Source: Endozoicomonas sp965208385 (lineage in GTDB: Bacteria > Pseudomonadota > Gammaproteobacteria > Pseudomonadales > Endozoicomonadaceae). Taken from it: a stretch of 64,000 bases of DNA. The notes beneath the pieces are model-generated. The model saw only the letters and a list, made by a program, of their open reading frames with translations, was not told the DNA's origin and did no database searches. Position numbers and translations under genes: made by a program. The stretch lies in the NCBI GenBank assembly GCA_965208385.1, contig CBDBOO010000105.1, positions 1 through 64,000 of the forward strand. The letters are read 5' to 3'. This document shows positions 17,273 to 26,355 of this stretch, piece by piece. How positions within the stretch are numbered: position 1 is the first letter of the stretch; the number at the start of each line of letters is the position of its first letter.

Positions 17273-18241
17273 ATGAAAAAGTGGCTGCAGTTATGTGCCA
17301 TGCTGTTTTTTGCGTCTTCGGCTTCTTCTGGTCAGGCTAAAAAAGTAGTTGTGATAACGGGTGCCTCATCGGGTATTGGAAAGGCTCTGGTGACTCGATT
17401 TGCTCAAGATTCAAATAACCTGGTGTATGGAACAACCCGTAATCCCCGGCTTGTTGGAAAACAGTCAGGTGGATATATCTTGATTGAGATGAATCCAGGA
17501 AGTACCGAATCGGTAGAGAGAGCGGTTAATAAGGTATTGGCTAAGGAGCAAAGAATAGATTTATTGATCAATAATGCCGGCTATATGGTTCTTGGTTCAG
17601 TAGAAAGTATTAATCCGGATGATCAGTTGCTTGATATGTTTAACGTGAATGTAGTGGGTTACGTACGTACCACGAGGGCTGTTATTCCGTCCATGAGGAA
17701 GGCAGGGCAGGGTATTATCATCAATATTTCAAGCACACAGGCTTTTGAACCTCGGGGATTACAGGAAAGCTATGCCGCAACCCGGTCTGCTATAGAGACT
17801 CTTTCTCTTGGTCAAGCCAGCTACCTTAAAAAATATGGTATAAAAATTCTGGTTTTTGAGCCCGGAGCAACCAGTACAAATATAATGCAGAATGCCAAAC
17901 AAGGCCGTCATAAGATTCCTGGAGATTCCACCCGACAATATATGTCAGCATTTATGGACATGCTTGATAAAAGAATATCAAATGGGCTTTCCCCCGGGCA
18001 GGTGGCTAACAGGATATATCAGTTAGCACTGGATCAGAAACCTGATTTTAGAACGCAGGTAGATCTGGCAGGTACCAGGAGAGCACAGTTTGTTTTCAGT
18101 GACTCCACTGGCAACTCGTTGCTGCAATTATTGAAAGAAAAGTTTGATACGTTTGTTGTGAGTGCCGGCTTGGCTGAGCATCGTCCGATAATAAATGTTC
18201 CTTATAAAATCGATATTGACACTGTGGCAGTAAATCCATAG
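17273..18241 (+). CDS. Secreted short-chain dehydrogenase-like protein lacking the catalytic Lys
   Basis: A 322-residue protein with a signal peptide of about 22 residues (MKKWLQLCAMLFFASSASSG) followed directly by an SDR Rossmann domain: VVVITGASSGIGKALV, then NNAGYMVLGS. The catalytic Tyr is at residue 167, but the motif is YAATR, so the Lys four residues later is Arg171. Two features are unusual together: export of a nucleotide-dependent fold to the periplasm, where NAD(P) is scarce, and replacement of the catalytic Lys. The function is therefore open; it could be a low-activity enzyme, a ligand-binding derivative, or a protein whose leader is retained as an anchor. The ATG at 17273 follows AAGGGGG. 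Confidence 0.82.
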   Translation: MKKWLQLCAMLFFASSASSGQAKKVVVITGASSGIGKALVTRFAQDSNNLVYGTTRNPRLVGKQSGGYILIEMNPGSTESVERAVNKVLAKEQRIDLLINNAGYMVLGSVESINPDDQLLDMFNVNVVGYVRTTRAVIPSMRKAGQGIIINISSTQAFEPRGLQESYAATRSAIETLSLGQASYLKKYGIKILVFEPGATSTNIMQNAKQGRHKIPGDSTRQYMSAFMDMLDKRISNGLSPGQVANRIYQLALDQKPDFRTQVDLAGTRRAQFVFSDSTGNSLLQLLKEKFDTFVVSAGLAEHRPIINVPYKIDIDTVAVNP

Positions 18242-18336
18242 AATTCAGCCTCGTTCATTGCCGGACAGTATCGAATTTGATGTGAAATCATTTGGATTTC
18301 ATTGAAAATGTAGATAAGTCTGTTCAGCGTTGAAAT

Positions 18337-18412
18337 GGGGCTATAGCTCAGCTGGGAGAGCGCAACACTGGCAGTGTTGAGGTCAGCGGTTCGATCCCGC
18401 TTAGCTCCACCA
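18337..18412 (+). tRNA. tRNA-Ala (GGC)
   Basis: A 76-base copy of the tRNA-Ala at 14545, with the same anticodon GGC and encoded CCA. It is the first gene of the second cluster, and the downstream order Ala-Glu-Gly repeats that of the first cluster, which indicates segmental duplication. Confidence 0.97.
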
Positions 18413-18431
18413 AACATCTTTTGATGTTTGC

Positions 18432-18507
18432 GTCCCCTTCGTCTAGTGGCCTAGGACACCGCCCTTTCACGGCGGTAACAGGGGTTCGAGTCCCCTAGGG
18501 GACGCCA
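18432..18507 (+). tRNA. tRNA-Glu (TTC)
   Basis: A 76-base tRNA with anticodon TTC and encoded CCA, 19 bases after the tRNA-Ala gene. The spacer (AACATCTTTTGATGTTTGC) has the same small ATC/GAT hairpin as the spacer in the first cluster. Confidence 0.97.
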
Positions 18508-18550
18508 TTTTTTATATTTATAGATTGTGGTGTCTTTAGACTCATAGTTT

Positions 18551-18626
<76 letters not shown>

Positions 18627-18925
18627 GATATTAGATATACACTAGCGTGTATGTTACGTGAAACACAGACTTGCCAAGGTTGAGGTCGTCTCTTTAAAAA
18701 GAAAGGCGAGTCTCGTTTCCCGCTCCAAGTATTAAATATACAATAGCTCTGTATATTACGTGAGCACAGCCTTTTCAAGGTTGGGGTTGTCTCTTTAAAA
18801 AGAAGGGCGAGTCTCGTTTCCCGCTCCAAATATTAAATATACAATAGCCTGTATATTGCGTGAAATATAACCTTGTAAAGGTTGAGTTGGCTCTTCAAAA
18901 AAAGGGCAAATTTTTATCTCGCTAT
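18627..18925 (+). repeat. Three decaying tRNA-Gly-derived units in the second cluster
   Basis: Two units of 101 bases (18627-18727 and 18728-18828) end in the normal TTTCCCGCTCCA, and a third (18829 to about 18925) has lost it. They share the TCTCTTTAAA(A/T)A(A/G)AA linker and terminal hairpin of the 102-base units at 15217, but the anticodon arm is damaged stepwise: CTTGCCAAGG, then CTTTTCAAGG, then CTTGTAAAGG. Decay increases with distance from the true tRNA. Confidence 0.85.
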
Positions 18926-18930
18926 TCTCT

Positions 18931-18960
18931 AAAAACCAGTCAATATGACTGGTTTTTTTT
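18931..18960 (+). terminator. Rho-independent terminator of the second tRNA cluster
   Basis: AACCAGTC pairs with GACTGGTT around an AATAT loop, followed by eight T residues in total. It closes the second tRNA transcript after the last degenerate unit. Confidence 0.9.
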
Positions 18961-19117
18961 GGAAAAAATCCAGCATCCTGCATTTGGCTATATCTCTGAT
19001 AGCAAGCCCTTTTCCGATAATCTGCATCCGACAACCAATTCTTGGCTATATTCAAAAACTCTAGAAATCGAAAGTTCAAAAATTTCAGGCATTGAATAAA
19101 AAAAGTAGGTTGTGATA

Positions 19118-20767
19118 ATGAGAAGGAATCAGGCTTTGTTGATACCGGCTCTGCCACTTTTTGCCAGAGCCGATCAGTCAGATTTTTCCGTTAATAAATT
19201 TCAGTGTCCCTACGAGAATCCAGCCTTCTCTGATATGGGCAGGAGTGAGTTGAATTCATCGTTAAACCAGCAACTTGAGCCTGATGCGCCTGTTACGGGT
19301 TTCTCTGTTTGTTTTTCAGGAGGAGGAAGCCGCTCATTGTCTTTATCCAGAGGTCAGCTTGCAGCATTGAAGTATTTACAGCTCCATGGCCGAATTAATT
19401 ACATCTCCGCAGTTTCTGGGAGTGCCTGGGGAGGTGTCGGTTATTTTTTTCTACAGGATGATGAGATGCGTAGACATTATCTGGGAGATGTCGTTGAGTT
19501 TCCGGGTGACTTATATAAAGGCAGTGAGCAGGATGTGAGTGCATGTAATATTGCCTGGTTGCACTCTTTCTCTCAGGGTAAGGTGCCTCAGCGACTCAGC
19601 TTGAGTGGGGCTGTTTGGTATATTCTGTCCAGTCTGTATTCAGCCCCCCGCAATGCCTGGAATGCTTATTTGTCGAAAGCGCTGCTCGAACCCTATGGTA
19701 TGAATGCCAGCTCACTGTTATCAGATCAATATTGTAAGGCTGGCTCGGATAAACCCCAAATTATCGTCAATGCAATGCTGCGTTCGGAGTCAGGATCTGT
19801 AACGCCATTTGAAATAACCCCTGAAGAGATGGGAGCCAGAAAGACTGATCAGCCTGATGCCGGCGCAAGAGTTCCTGCTTCAGACCTTCAGCAGGGAGAG
19901 ATTCCTTTTCACAGGGATATCAATACAGTGAATAATGCTAAGGCTTTTACACTGGGAGAATTGTTTTCGGTAACCAGTGCAAATTACGCTTATTTTTTGC
20001 CCTTTTCTTCAAATCGCTGGTCTCCAACATCCTGGTTCAATCCAAGAATTGTTCATCAAAGCTGGAATGAATGGGCGGTCGGAATTGAAGAGAAAACTTT
20101 TGATTTAATTGACAGTGGCTCCCTGGATTACCTTGGAATTATGCCCTTGCTGGCTCGAAAAGAAAGGAAGATAGTGGTATTTATTAATACCGATATACCG
20201 CTGGTTAGAAGCGGGCCTGTCGTGGGAATGGAAAAAGAAGTGCCATCATATTTTGGCATGATTCCTGATGAAGATGCGAAGCTTGGAAGATACATCACCT
20301 TCCAGGAATATAATCAATCGACCTGGATGAGCTGTGAGCCCAAATGTTCAAGAAACTGGTCTTTTCCTCAAGACAGGTACGACGAACTGGCAGAAGGGTT
20401 ATGGCGGTCCTGGCAGTCAGGTGGACCTGCTGTTTATCTTCAGTCATCGCTACCACTGCGTAGCAACTCCTTTTACGGCTTTGATATCGAGGACGAAACA
20501 CGGGTAGATGTGCTCTGGGTTTATAACGAGCTATCAGACAGGTGGCTGAGTTCGTTATCAAATGAGCTGCAGGAAATGCTACGGTATGATCCGGGCTTTG
20601 TGTGTAGCAGTGCATTCTGCAGAAAAAGAAGAACCCGGTTTCCATTTTTTGATTCAACAGCAGAGCTATACCTGAACCCAGAGCAGGTCAGTATGTTGTT
20701 TCACCTTGCTACCTGGAGTGTGCTTCAATCGAGGTCTAGCTTGTTCAAAATGCTTGAACGGCAGTAA
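19118..20767 (+). CDS. Bacterial cytosolic-phospholipase-A2-like (PLA2c/patatin-type) lipase
   Basis: About 549 residues from the ATG at 19118 (a GTG six bases earlier is also in frame). CFSGGGSRSLSLSRGQLAAL is an oxyanion-type glycine loop, AVSGSAWG carries the likely nucleophile Ser100, and Asp332 in DSGSLDYLGIMPLL followed by KIVVFINTD resembles the catalytic Asp region of cPLA2 more than that of ordinary patatins. The short N terminus (MRRNQALLIPALPLFARADQ) may be a signal peptide. The enzyme would hydrolyse acyl esters of phospholipids by a Ser-Asp dyad. cPLA2-like proteins are uncommon in bacteria and in host-associated species may act on host membranes; that role is inference. Confidence 0.8.
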   Translation: MRRNQALLIPALPLFARADQSDFSVNKFQCPYENPAFSDMGRSELNSSLNQQLEPDAPVTGFSVCFSGGGSRSLSLSRGQLAALKYLQLHGRINYISAVSGSAWGGVGYFFLQDDEMRRHYLGDVVEFPGDLYKGSEQDVSACNIAWLHSFSQGKVPQRLSLSGAVWYILSSLYSAPRNAWNAYLSKALLEPYGMNASSLLSDQYCKAGSDKPQIIVNAMLRSESGSVTPFEITPEEMGARKTDQPDAGARVPASDLQQGEIPFHRDINTVNNAKAFTLGELFSVTSANYAYFLPFSSNRWSPTSWFNPRIVHQSWNEWAVGIEEKTFDLIDSGSLDYLGIMPLLARKERKIVVFINTDIPLVRSGPVVGMEKEVPSYFGMIPDEDAKLGRYITFQEYNQSTWMSCEPKCSRNWSFPQDRYDELAEGLWRSWQSGGPAVYLQSSLPLRSNSFYGFDIEDETRVDVLWVYNELSDRWLSSLSNELQEMLRYDPGFVCSSAFCRKRRTRFPFFDSTAELYLNPEQVSMLFHLATWSVLQSRSSLFKMLERQ

Positions 20768-20775
20768 AAGACAAG

Positions 20776-22002
20776 CTAGAGCTTTTCGAGATAGATGTAG
20801 CTGGCCACGTTGAAAGCATTAGCCAAACCGACAGCAAAAGATATCCCGTTACGCAGAATCAGAGTTCTCCCCTGATCAGTTTCGGTGAGCAGTTCATATC
20901 CTGAGAATGACAGGCAGTAAATATCCAGAATGCCCATAATATAAGCAGGAATTGGCTGAAGGCTTAACCATTGATAAATATTATCTATTTGCTCCCGATC
21001 CAATGCCATCGGAAGTAAAGTGTCTGCTATGTTCTTTGAGCTGTTACTGACAGAAGAAACCATTCGTCCGGCGATGTCTTCAATTCCTTCAACGCCGATT
21101 ATATGAAGAAGATGCTCGCTTCCTTCAAGGGCATTGTGTAAAAAACTGCCGAGTACGGCGGGTGAGTAAGATTGTTTTAGTGAAAGCACGTATCCGGGCA
21201 TTTTGAAGGCGTGGTGTAAGAACTCGTATGAATTAATAATGGTTCGTGGGGAAGAAATTGAGTAAATAACGTGCATACTGCTTTCATATAACCCACTCCA
21301 TATTGAATTGATGAAGCTTCTGAAATAGTTACCCTGATCGGGGTTTAAAAGGATTTCCTGTGGTACACCATCTGTGCCCATCGATATTTGCAGGGAGTAA
21401 TTACTGTCATAACCGAATGTGAGTGTTCTTTCTAAGGTGTTTTCAAGAACTCTGATTTTTCCGCAGTTCAACTCTTTCTGGGGGTGTGGTGGTTGGAAAG
21501 CTTGTGCTCCTGAGAGTTCATAGTTGAAGGCTGCCAGCATTTCCGGAGAGAGGCTGAGCGCAAGAGGGGACAGTAATGGCTTGTCGATTATTTTGGGCGT
21601 TGGGGAAAGGTCTGCAGATATATAATAATCTTGTTTAGGTTTTTTCCAGGGTAGTGAGAGGCGTAATGAGGTACTTTCTGAGGTGCTCTCAGTGTTAAAA
21701 CTCAGCTCGTGGTTGTGAGTGGATAACTGCTGGAAAAATGAAGGGGTGCCTTGTTCAGAGTGTTCATTTCTCTGGGAGGAATCTGGAGGTGTAAAACTGA
21801 ATTCCTGCCAGCATTCGTCGCTGCTGTGATGCTTGCAATGAGTGTTTAGCGTCATTATCGCTATAACACCAGAGTGGTCTCGAATAATGATTTCTTTTGG
21901 TTCGGCTTTATTCGTGCGAACGGCTTCGGAAGTGTGAGCGTAGCTTTGGATGCAAAAAAAAAGTATGCAAAATCCAGAGAAGGTAATTTTTCTAAGCTTC
22001 AT
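20776..22002 (-). CDS. Secreted protein of unknown function
   Basis: A 408-residue protein that I do not recognise. The N terminus MKLRKITFSGFCILFFCIQSYAH is a clear signal peptide with cleavage expected after SYA. The mature part is rich in Ser and acidic residues up to about residue 150, then more ordered, with a hydrophobic stretch near residues 350-400 (YIMGILDIYCLSFSGYELL). Two Cys occur early (THCKHHSSDECW), which could form a disulfide. It is convergent with the cPLA2-like gene with only eight bases between the two stops. Three 17-bp tandem repeats lie directly upstream of its start and overlap its ribosome-binding region. Confidence 0.7.
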   Translation of the reverse strand: MKLRKITFSGFCILFFCIQSYAHTSEAVRTNKAEPKEIIIRDHSGVIAIMTLNTHCKHHSSDECWQEFSFTPPDSSQRNEHSEQGTPSFFQQLSTHNHELSFNTESTSESTSLRLSLPWKKPKQDYYISADLSPTPKIIDKPLLSPLALSLSPEMLAAFNYELSGAQAFQPPHPQKELNCGKIRVLENTLERTLTFGYDSNYSLQISMGTDGVPQEILLNPDQGNYFRSFINSIWSGLYESSMHVIYSISSPRTIINSYEFLHHAFKMPGYVLSLKQSYSPAVLGSFLHNALEGSEHLLHIIGVEGIEDIAGRMVSSVSNSSKNIADTLLPMALDREQIDNIYQWLSLQPIPAYIMGILDIYCLSFSGYELLTETDQGRTLILRNGISFAVGLANAFNVASYIYLEKL

Positions 22003-22003
22003 T

Positions 22004-22054
22004 CAAAAGTCCAAAATATTCAAAAGTCCAAAATATTCAAAAGTCCAAAATATT
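22004..22054 (+). repeat. Three perfect 17-bp tandem repeats at a gene start
   Basis: CAAAAGTCCAAAATATT occurs three times in a row. On the minus strand this puts TTTGGAC, a weak Shine-Dalgarno-like sequence, at three positions before the ATG of the secreted protein at 22002. Copy number could affect expression of that gene. Confidence 0.95.
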
Positions 22055-22142
22055 GTTTGGATATAAAAAGGAACTGTAAAAGCTAGAAAAAGAATAGTTG
22101 GAGATTTTGATAATGCCAGTTAACAGTATTGATGGCGGAATG

Positions 22143-22177
22143 AAGAGAAAGTCATGACGACCTCCTGACTTTCTCTT
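22143..22177 (-). terminator. Hairpin just after the aldolase pseudogene
   Basis: A 12-bp stem (AAGAGAAAGTCA with TGACTTTCTCTT) and an 11-base loop lie 14 bases after the stop of the frameshifted aldolase. There is no good T-run on either side, so termination activity is uncertain. Confidence 0.55.
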
Positions 22178-22190
22178 TCACTGTCTGCTA

Positions 22191-23256
22191 TCAGGAGATT
22201 CTGGGATTCAGTTCACCGCTTTCGTAGCGTTTGAACATCACTTCCAGGCTGGATGAGGGGATTTTTGAGCCCTGTCCTGCACAGCCAAATGCATCGTAGC
22301 GGTTCAGACAGATTTCTTTCATGGCCTGAGTGGATACTTTAAGGTACTTACGTGGATCGAATTCTGATGGGTTTTCTGCCAGAAACTGACGAATCGCACC
22401 CGTTGAAGCAAGGCGCAGATCAGTGTCAATATTCACCTTGCGTACACCGTGACGAATACCTTCCTGAATTTGTTCTACAGGCACACCGTATGTCTCAGGG
22501 ATCATGCCACCAAATTCGTTGATCACTTTCAACCATTCCTGTGGAACGCTGGATGATCCATGCATCACCAGATGGGTGTTGGGGATTCTTGCATGAATCT
22601 CCTTAATCCGGTCTATGGCCAGAATGTCGCCTGTAGGTGGACGGGTGAATTTATAGGCTCCATGGCTGGTTCCGCAGGCAATGGCAAGAGCATCTACACC
22701 CGTTAATTTAACAAAATCAGCCGCTTCTACCGGATCAGTCAGTAGCTGGTCATGAGACAAGATGCCTTCAGCGCCAACACCGTCCTCTTCACCGGCCTGA
22801 CCTGTCTCCAGAGAACCCAGGCAGCCAAGTTCGCCTTCAACTGAAACGCCACAGGCATGAGCCATTTCTACTGTACGTCGAGTAACGTCAACATTGTACT
22901 CATAGGAAGAGGGGGTTTTACCGTCGTCTTTCAGTGACCCATCCATCATTACTGAGCTGAATCCTAACTGAATAGAGCGCTGACAGATGGCTGGGCTGCG
23001 TGCCGTGATCCTGATGCATAACAACAGGGATGTGTGGAAATTCTTCTGTGGCGGCCAGTATCAGGTGCCTTAGAAAGGGGGCTCCCGCGTACTTCCGTGC
23101 CCCGGCAGAGGCCTGAACGATCACAGGAGAGTCGGTTTCATCAGCCGCTTCCATGATAGCGCGCATCTGCTCAAGGTTATTTACGTTAAATGCGGGTATG
23201 CCGTAATTGTGTTCTGCGGCATGGTCGAGCATTTCTCGCAAGCTGATCAGGGACAT
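22191..23256 (-). pseudogene. Class II fructose-1,6-bisphosphate aldolase, CbbA/Calvin type, single frameshift
   Basis: The N-terminal frame (from 23256, MSLISLREMLDHAAEHNYGIP) and the C-terminal frame (GFSSVMMDGSLKDDG to the stop at 22191) together give a normal ~354-residue class II aldolase. They join at HQDHGT, where one extra base near 23000 shifts the frame before what should read SPAICQRSIQLGF. The total length of 1066 bases is three times 355 plus one, consistent with one insertion. The HQDHG metal-binding motif, zinc-ligand His residues and C-terminal region are otherwise intact, so the event is recent or a sequencing error. A second, different aldolase is intact at 24413, which may have relaxed selection on this one. 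Confidence 0.9.
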
Positions 23257-23355
23257 TGCCTGCTCCTGCTGTTGGTTAGGGGTGGATGAATTTGCTGACC
23301 ATTATCGCCACAATTGTTTTTATGTGCAAAGAAATGAAATATTTTGATTATATGT

Positions 23356-24255
23356 TCATGGCTTGTTCCAGACAGATGTTGAGGGCGTTCTGTTGTAAGG
23401 TGAGCCGGCTCCGGTCGATGTTAGCAGTTGCTCTAGTGCATGCTGTATGGTGACTTCACCCGAAGGGAGAATAATTCCACTGGGTGTAAGAAAATAATAC
23501 TTTCTGCGGGCATTTTTTTGATGACGGCCACAAAAAGATAACCGTAGCCGTTTATATAATAAGCCTTCACGGCAGTCGTGCAAATTTAATCTATATCATT
23601 CTTGATCTACTGCGCCTAGGGTATCCCACCTAGATGGCTGCCTTCAGGAACCCGAACCACCTGCTGAAAGGCTGCATAGATGGTATCCAGATTTATGTTT
23701 GAATAATCCTGGTTGTCTTGTGATGCGAAGGTCTGGAGGAGGGTGGGTTGCTGAAATCGGTACTTTTGTTTTTCAGAATCAGCATCCAGAGTTTTACCAG
23801 TACCCACAGACGAATAGTCTGGTCGATTTTATCGTTGTGCGTGTATGCGAAAGAATCATTATCTTCCTCCCAATGAAGATAATGGGCAACGGCTATTTGT
23901 GTGACCAGGAAAATGGGCTCAGCAGATATTTCACCGTCGTCAGTATTGGTGCCGTAAATGTCGGTATAAATCGAAAGCAGATTGTTTGGGTGGAGGGCAG
24001 GGTTGTCTGGGTAACTTGTTGCGTGAGTGTAGGCAGGTTCTGTCGTCCTGTTGTTTGGCTTTCGACATCTGCTCCATAGGCAAACCCTGTATAGAGGTAA
24101 TTATCAGAAGTAGTGGCTGTCATTTCTTTGGACGAGTATTGAGCCGAGGTGGTGGTGTAGAGTCCATAGACATGACCAGATAAGATGAAAAAGCAAAGAA
24201 TGACAGGCAGGCGTGTAGAAATGAGCAGGGTTAATCTCCCAGCGTGCTTTTCTAT
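23356..24255 (-). pseudogene. Decayed gene for a secreted protein
   Basis: No single long frame exists, but protein-like segments in changing frames run in order down the minus strand. They are: a signal peptide from about 24255 (RLTLLISTRLPVILCFFILS then GHVYG); YTTTSAQYSSKEMTATTSDN through to PSTQ; NNLLSIYTDIYGTNTDDGE through HNDKIDQTIRL after a one-base shift near 23985; GTGKTLDADSEKQKYRF to VRVPEGSHLGG; and AYYINGYGYLFVAVIKK joined through an A7 run to YYFLTPSGIILPSGEVTIQH. The apparent initiation codon is ATA at 24255, possibly a lost ATG. The original product is not recognised. Confidence 0.6.
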
Positions 24256-24412
24256 TGCCCTGAAAACAGTATCCGGCTCGGTCAGGTGCTAGTGATAGAA
24301 AGCGGCTAAGTCGAGAGAGAATAGAACATCCAGCCAGAAACGTTTCATTTATGGTGAGGATAAATGCTGAAAGAGAGGGTATGCCCGACAAGCAGCTTGC
24401 CGGGCATGGAAA

Positions 24413-25270
24413 TCAGGCCTTGCCTGCAGAACCAAACTCGCGGATTTTCGCCATAACGGTTTCCTTGATAGCTTCTTTGCCGGGGCCAATAATATGACGA
24501 GGGTCGTATACTTCAGAATCACTGGCCAGAACCTGACGAACCATGTTGGTCCAGGCAATCTGGTTTTCAGTGTTTACGTTGATTTTAGCCGTGCCACGAC
24601 TAATAGCGTTTTGTACATCGGCTGTGGGAATACCTGTGCCTCCGTGGAGTACCAGAGGGATACCGGTGAGCTCTTTCACCTGAAGCATTTCTTCAAATCC
24701 GATATTAGGTTCGCCCTTATACGGGCCGTGGACTGAACCAAGTGCTGGAGCCAGACAGTCAACACCAGTACGCTCCACCAGTTCCTTGCACTCGTTCGGA
24801 TCGGCATAGACGCAACCATCGGCGATGACGTCATCTTCCTGACCGCCAACCACACCAAGTTCAGCTTCAACAGAAACACTCTGTGCATGGGCGTATTCAA
24901 CAACGGCACGAGTCATTTCAATGTTCTGCTCGAAAGGGCCGTGGGAGCCATCAATCATCACGGATGAAAATCCAGCGTCAATGGCTTCCTTGCATTTTTC
25001 AATGCTGGAGCCGTGATCAAGATGAATGGCAACCGGTACAGTGATATTCATATGATCCATCAATTCCCGAACCATTGCGGTGATCAGTTTGAAACCTCCC
25101 ATATAGCGGGCAGCACCTTCGGAAACACCGCAGATTACCGGAGAGTTGGTTTCCTGGGCCGCAGCAAGAATTGCCTGGGTCCATTCAAGGTTGTTCAGAT
25201 TGAACTGGCCGACAGCGTATTGTCCGTCTTTTGCCTTGTTCAGCATTTCTGTCATTGATACCAAAGCCAT
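24413..25270 (-). CDS. fba: Class II fructose-1,6-bisphosphate aldolase, FbaA type
   Basis: A 285-residue zinc-dependent aldolase that cleaves fructose-1,6-bisphosphate to two triose phosphates. The HLDHGSS motif with the zinc and catalytic residues, the VEAELGVVGGQEDD loop, GSVHGPYKGEP and HGGTGIP are all intact. It is of the short class II type best known from Bacillus FbaA and clearly different from the CbbA-type pseudogene 1.2 kb away, so the two are not recent duplicates. In this glycolytic neighbourhood it is the only intact aldolase. A related specificity (tagatose-bisphosphate) cannot be fully excluded. Confidence 0.9.
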   Translation of the reverse strand: MALVSMTEMLNKAKDGQYAVGQFNLNNLEWTQAILAAAQETNSPVICGVSEGAARYMGGFKLITAMVRELMDHMNITVPVAIHLDHGSSIEKCKEAIDAGFSSVMIDGSHGPFEQNIEMTRAVVEYAHAQSVSVEAELGVVGGQEDDVIADGCVYADPNECKELVERTGVDCLAPALGSVHGPYKGEPNIGFEEMLQVKELTGIPLVLHGGTGIPTADVQNAISRGTAKINVNTENQIAWTNMVRQVLASDSEVYDPRHIIGPGKEAIKETVMAKIREFGSAGKA

Positions 25271-26355
25271 GATAAATCCTCGATCGGCGGTGTATTGGAT
25301 AAGTCGTGGAGGGTACGACTGTCAGGGAAAAATATTCATCGCCTGCTTGCTGTCTGATTACAGTAACTTTGTCGTCAGTGCACTGGATAAAATGGAGTTG
25401 ATGATTTACCCATTTCGAAGGTGATGAAAGCAGGGGAATATTTGAGTATTTAGCAGGGCAAGTATAGATAGCTTTATCGTTAATATTCTGGCGGTCAGGC
25501 AATATGGATTTTCGATTGCGACAATCTTCAGTAATGGAATGAAGATAGGCATCTCTGCTCATCCGTCTGTGGATTGCGGATTTGTTGATTTTTTTTAGTT
25601 TCTTAATCACTGCCAGATATCTCAAAACAAACCATTGGAAATAGAACTGCTATAAGGCTCTGGAAATAGGAAGGCCTTTAGAGTTTATGATTCCGCCCTT
25701 TGAACTATGGCTGGAAATAATAGGTAATGTATTTCGGATTGAAGATATTCTGAGGCAAAAAATAAAAAGTACCAAATAAAAAGTACCAAATATTATTTCA
25801 TGACAATGTTTATAAACTTTTTGATAATACAGGTGAATATATTGATTGTTTTTGTTTGAAAAAGAGAGGGTAGAAAAGAATTGATATGAATCACCATTTC
25901 TGCCTAAGCCATGTGCTGTAATGCATTCAGAAAGAAATTGAATGATTGAAGGATAAATGAGATTGATTGAGTGGTTGTAATTTTGATAAGCCGCTGGCTG
26001 CGTATTTTAGGATTAGATTTTTCAACACAAAGCCAGACCGAAGATGAACTGATATCTGGCAGGCAGTAATGATGTGTATGCACTATCTTTGTTTGAGCTT
26101 TGTTCAGATTTAGGATGGGGGTGTTTACATTTGTTAATTATCGAAAAGATGTTTTTGATATATTGTTTAATGTTGCTTTATTTTGTTTTTATTCCGAACC
26201 TTTATCTTTCATAGAAGAATATCTTACTTAAAGTGATTAAGAGTCTTTCAAACAAACGACAAGTGCTGCAGCTACTCTCAGGCAGGTAACGAACTATAGT
26301 ATTCAGCTTTTAATTCACGCAAATTCACCTGATCAACTAAAACACAGGTAAGGTC
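25271..26355. other. Long AT-rich intergenic region upstream of ptsI
   Basis: About 1.1 kb between the divergent fba and ptsI genes without a convincing ORF. It holds a 14-bp direct repeat pair (AAATAAAAAGTACC at about 25760 and 25774), an FNR/ANR-like box with a spaced -10 element at 25881-25922, and a strongly AT-rich stretch at 26100-26240. The predicted leader of ptsI from the FNR promoter is about 430 bases long, so further regulation in the leader is possible. Confidence 0.6.
25881..25922 (+). promoter_or_regulatory. FNR/ANR box with class II promoter spacing upstream of ptsI
   Basis: TTGATATGAATCAC (25881-25894) matches the TTGAT-N4-ATCAA consensus at nine of ten positions. A -10-like TGTAAT lies at 25917-25922. 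With a start near 25929 the box centre is at -41.5, the standard position for class II activation by FNR-type regulators. Confidence 0.55.
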
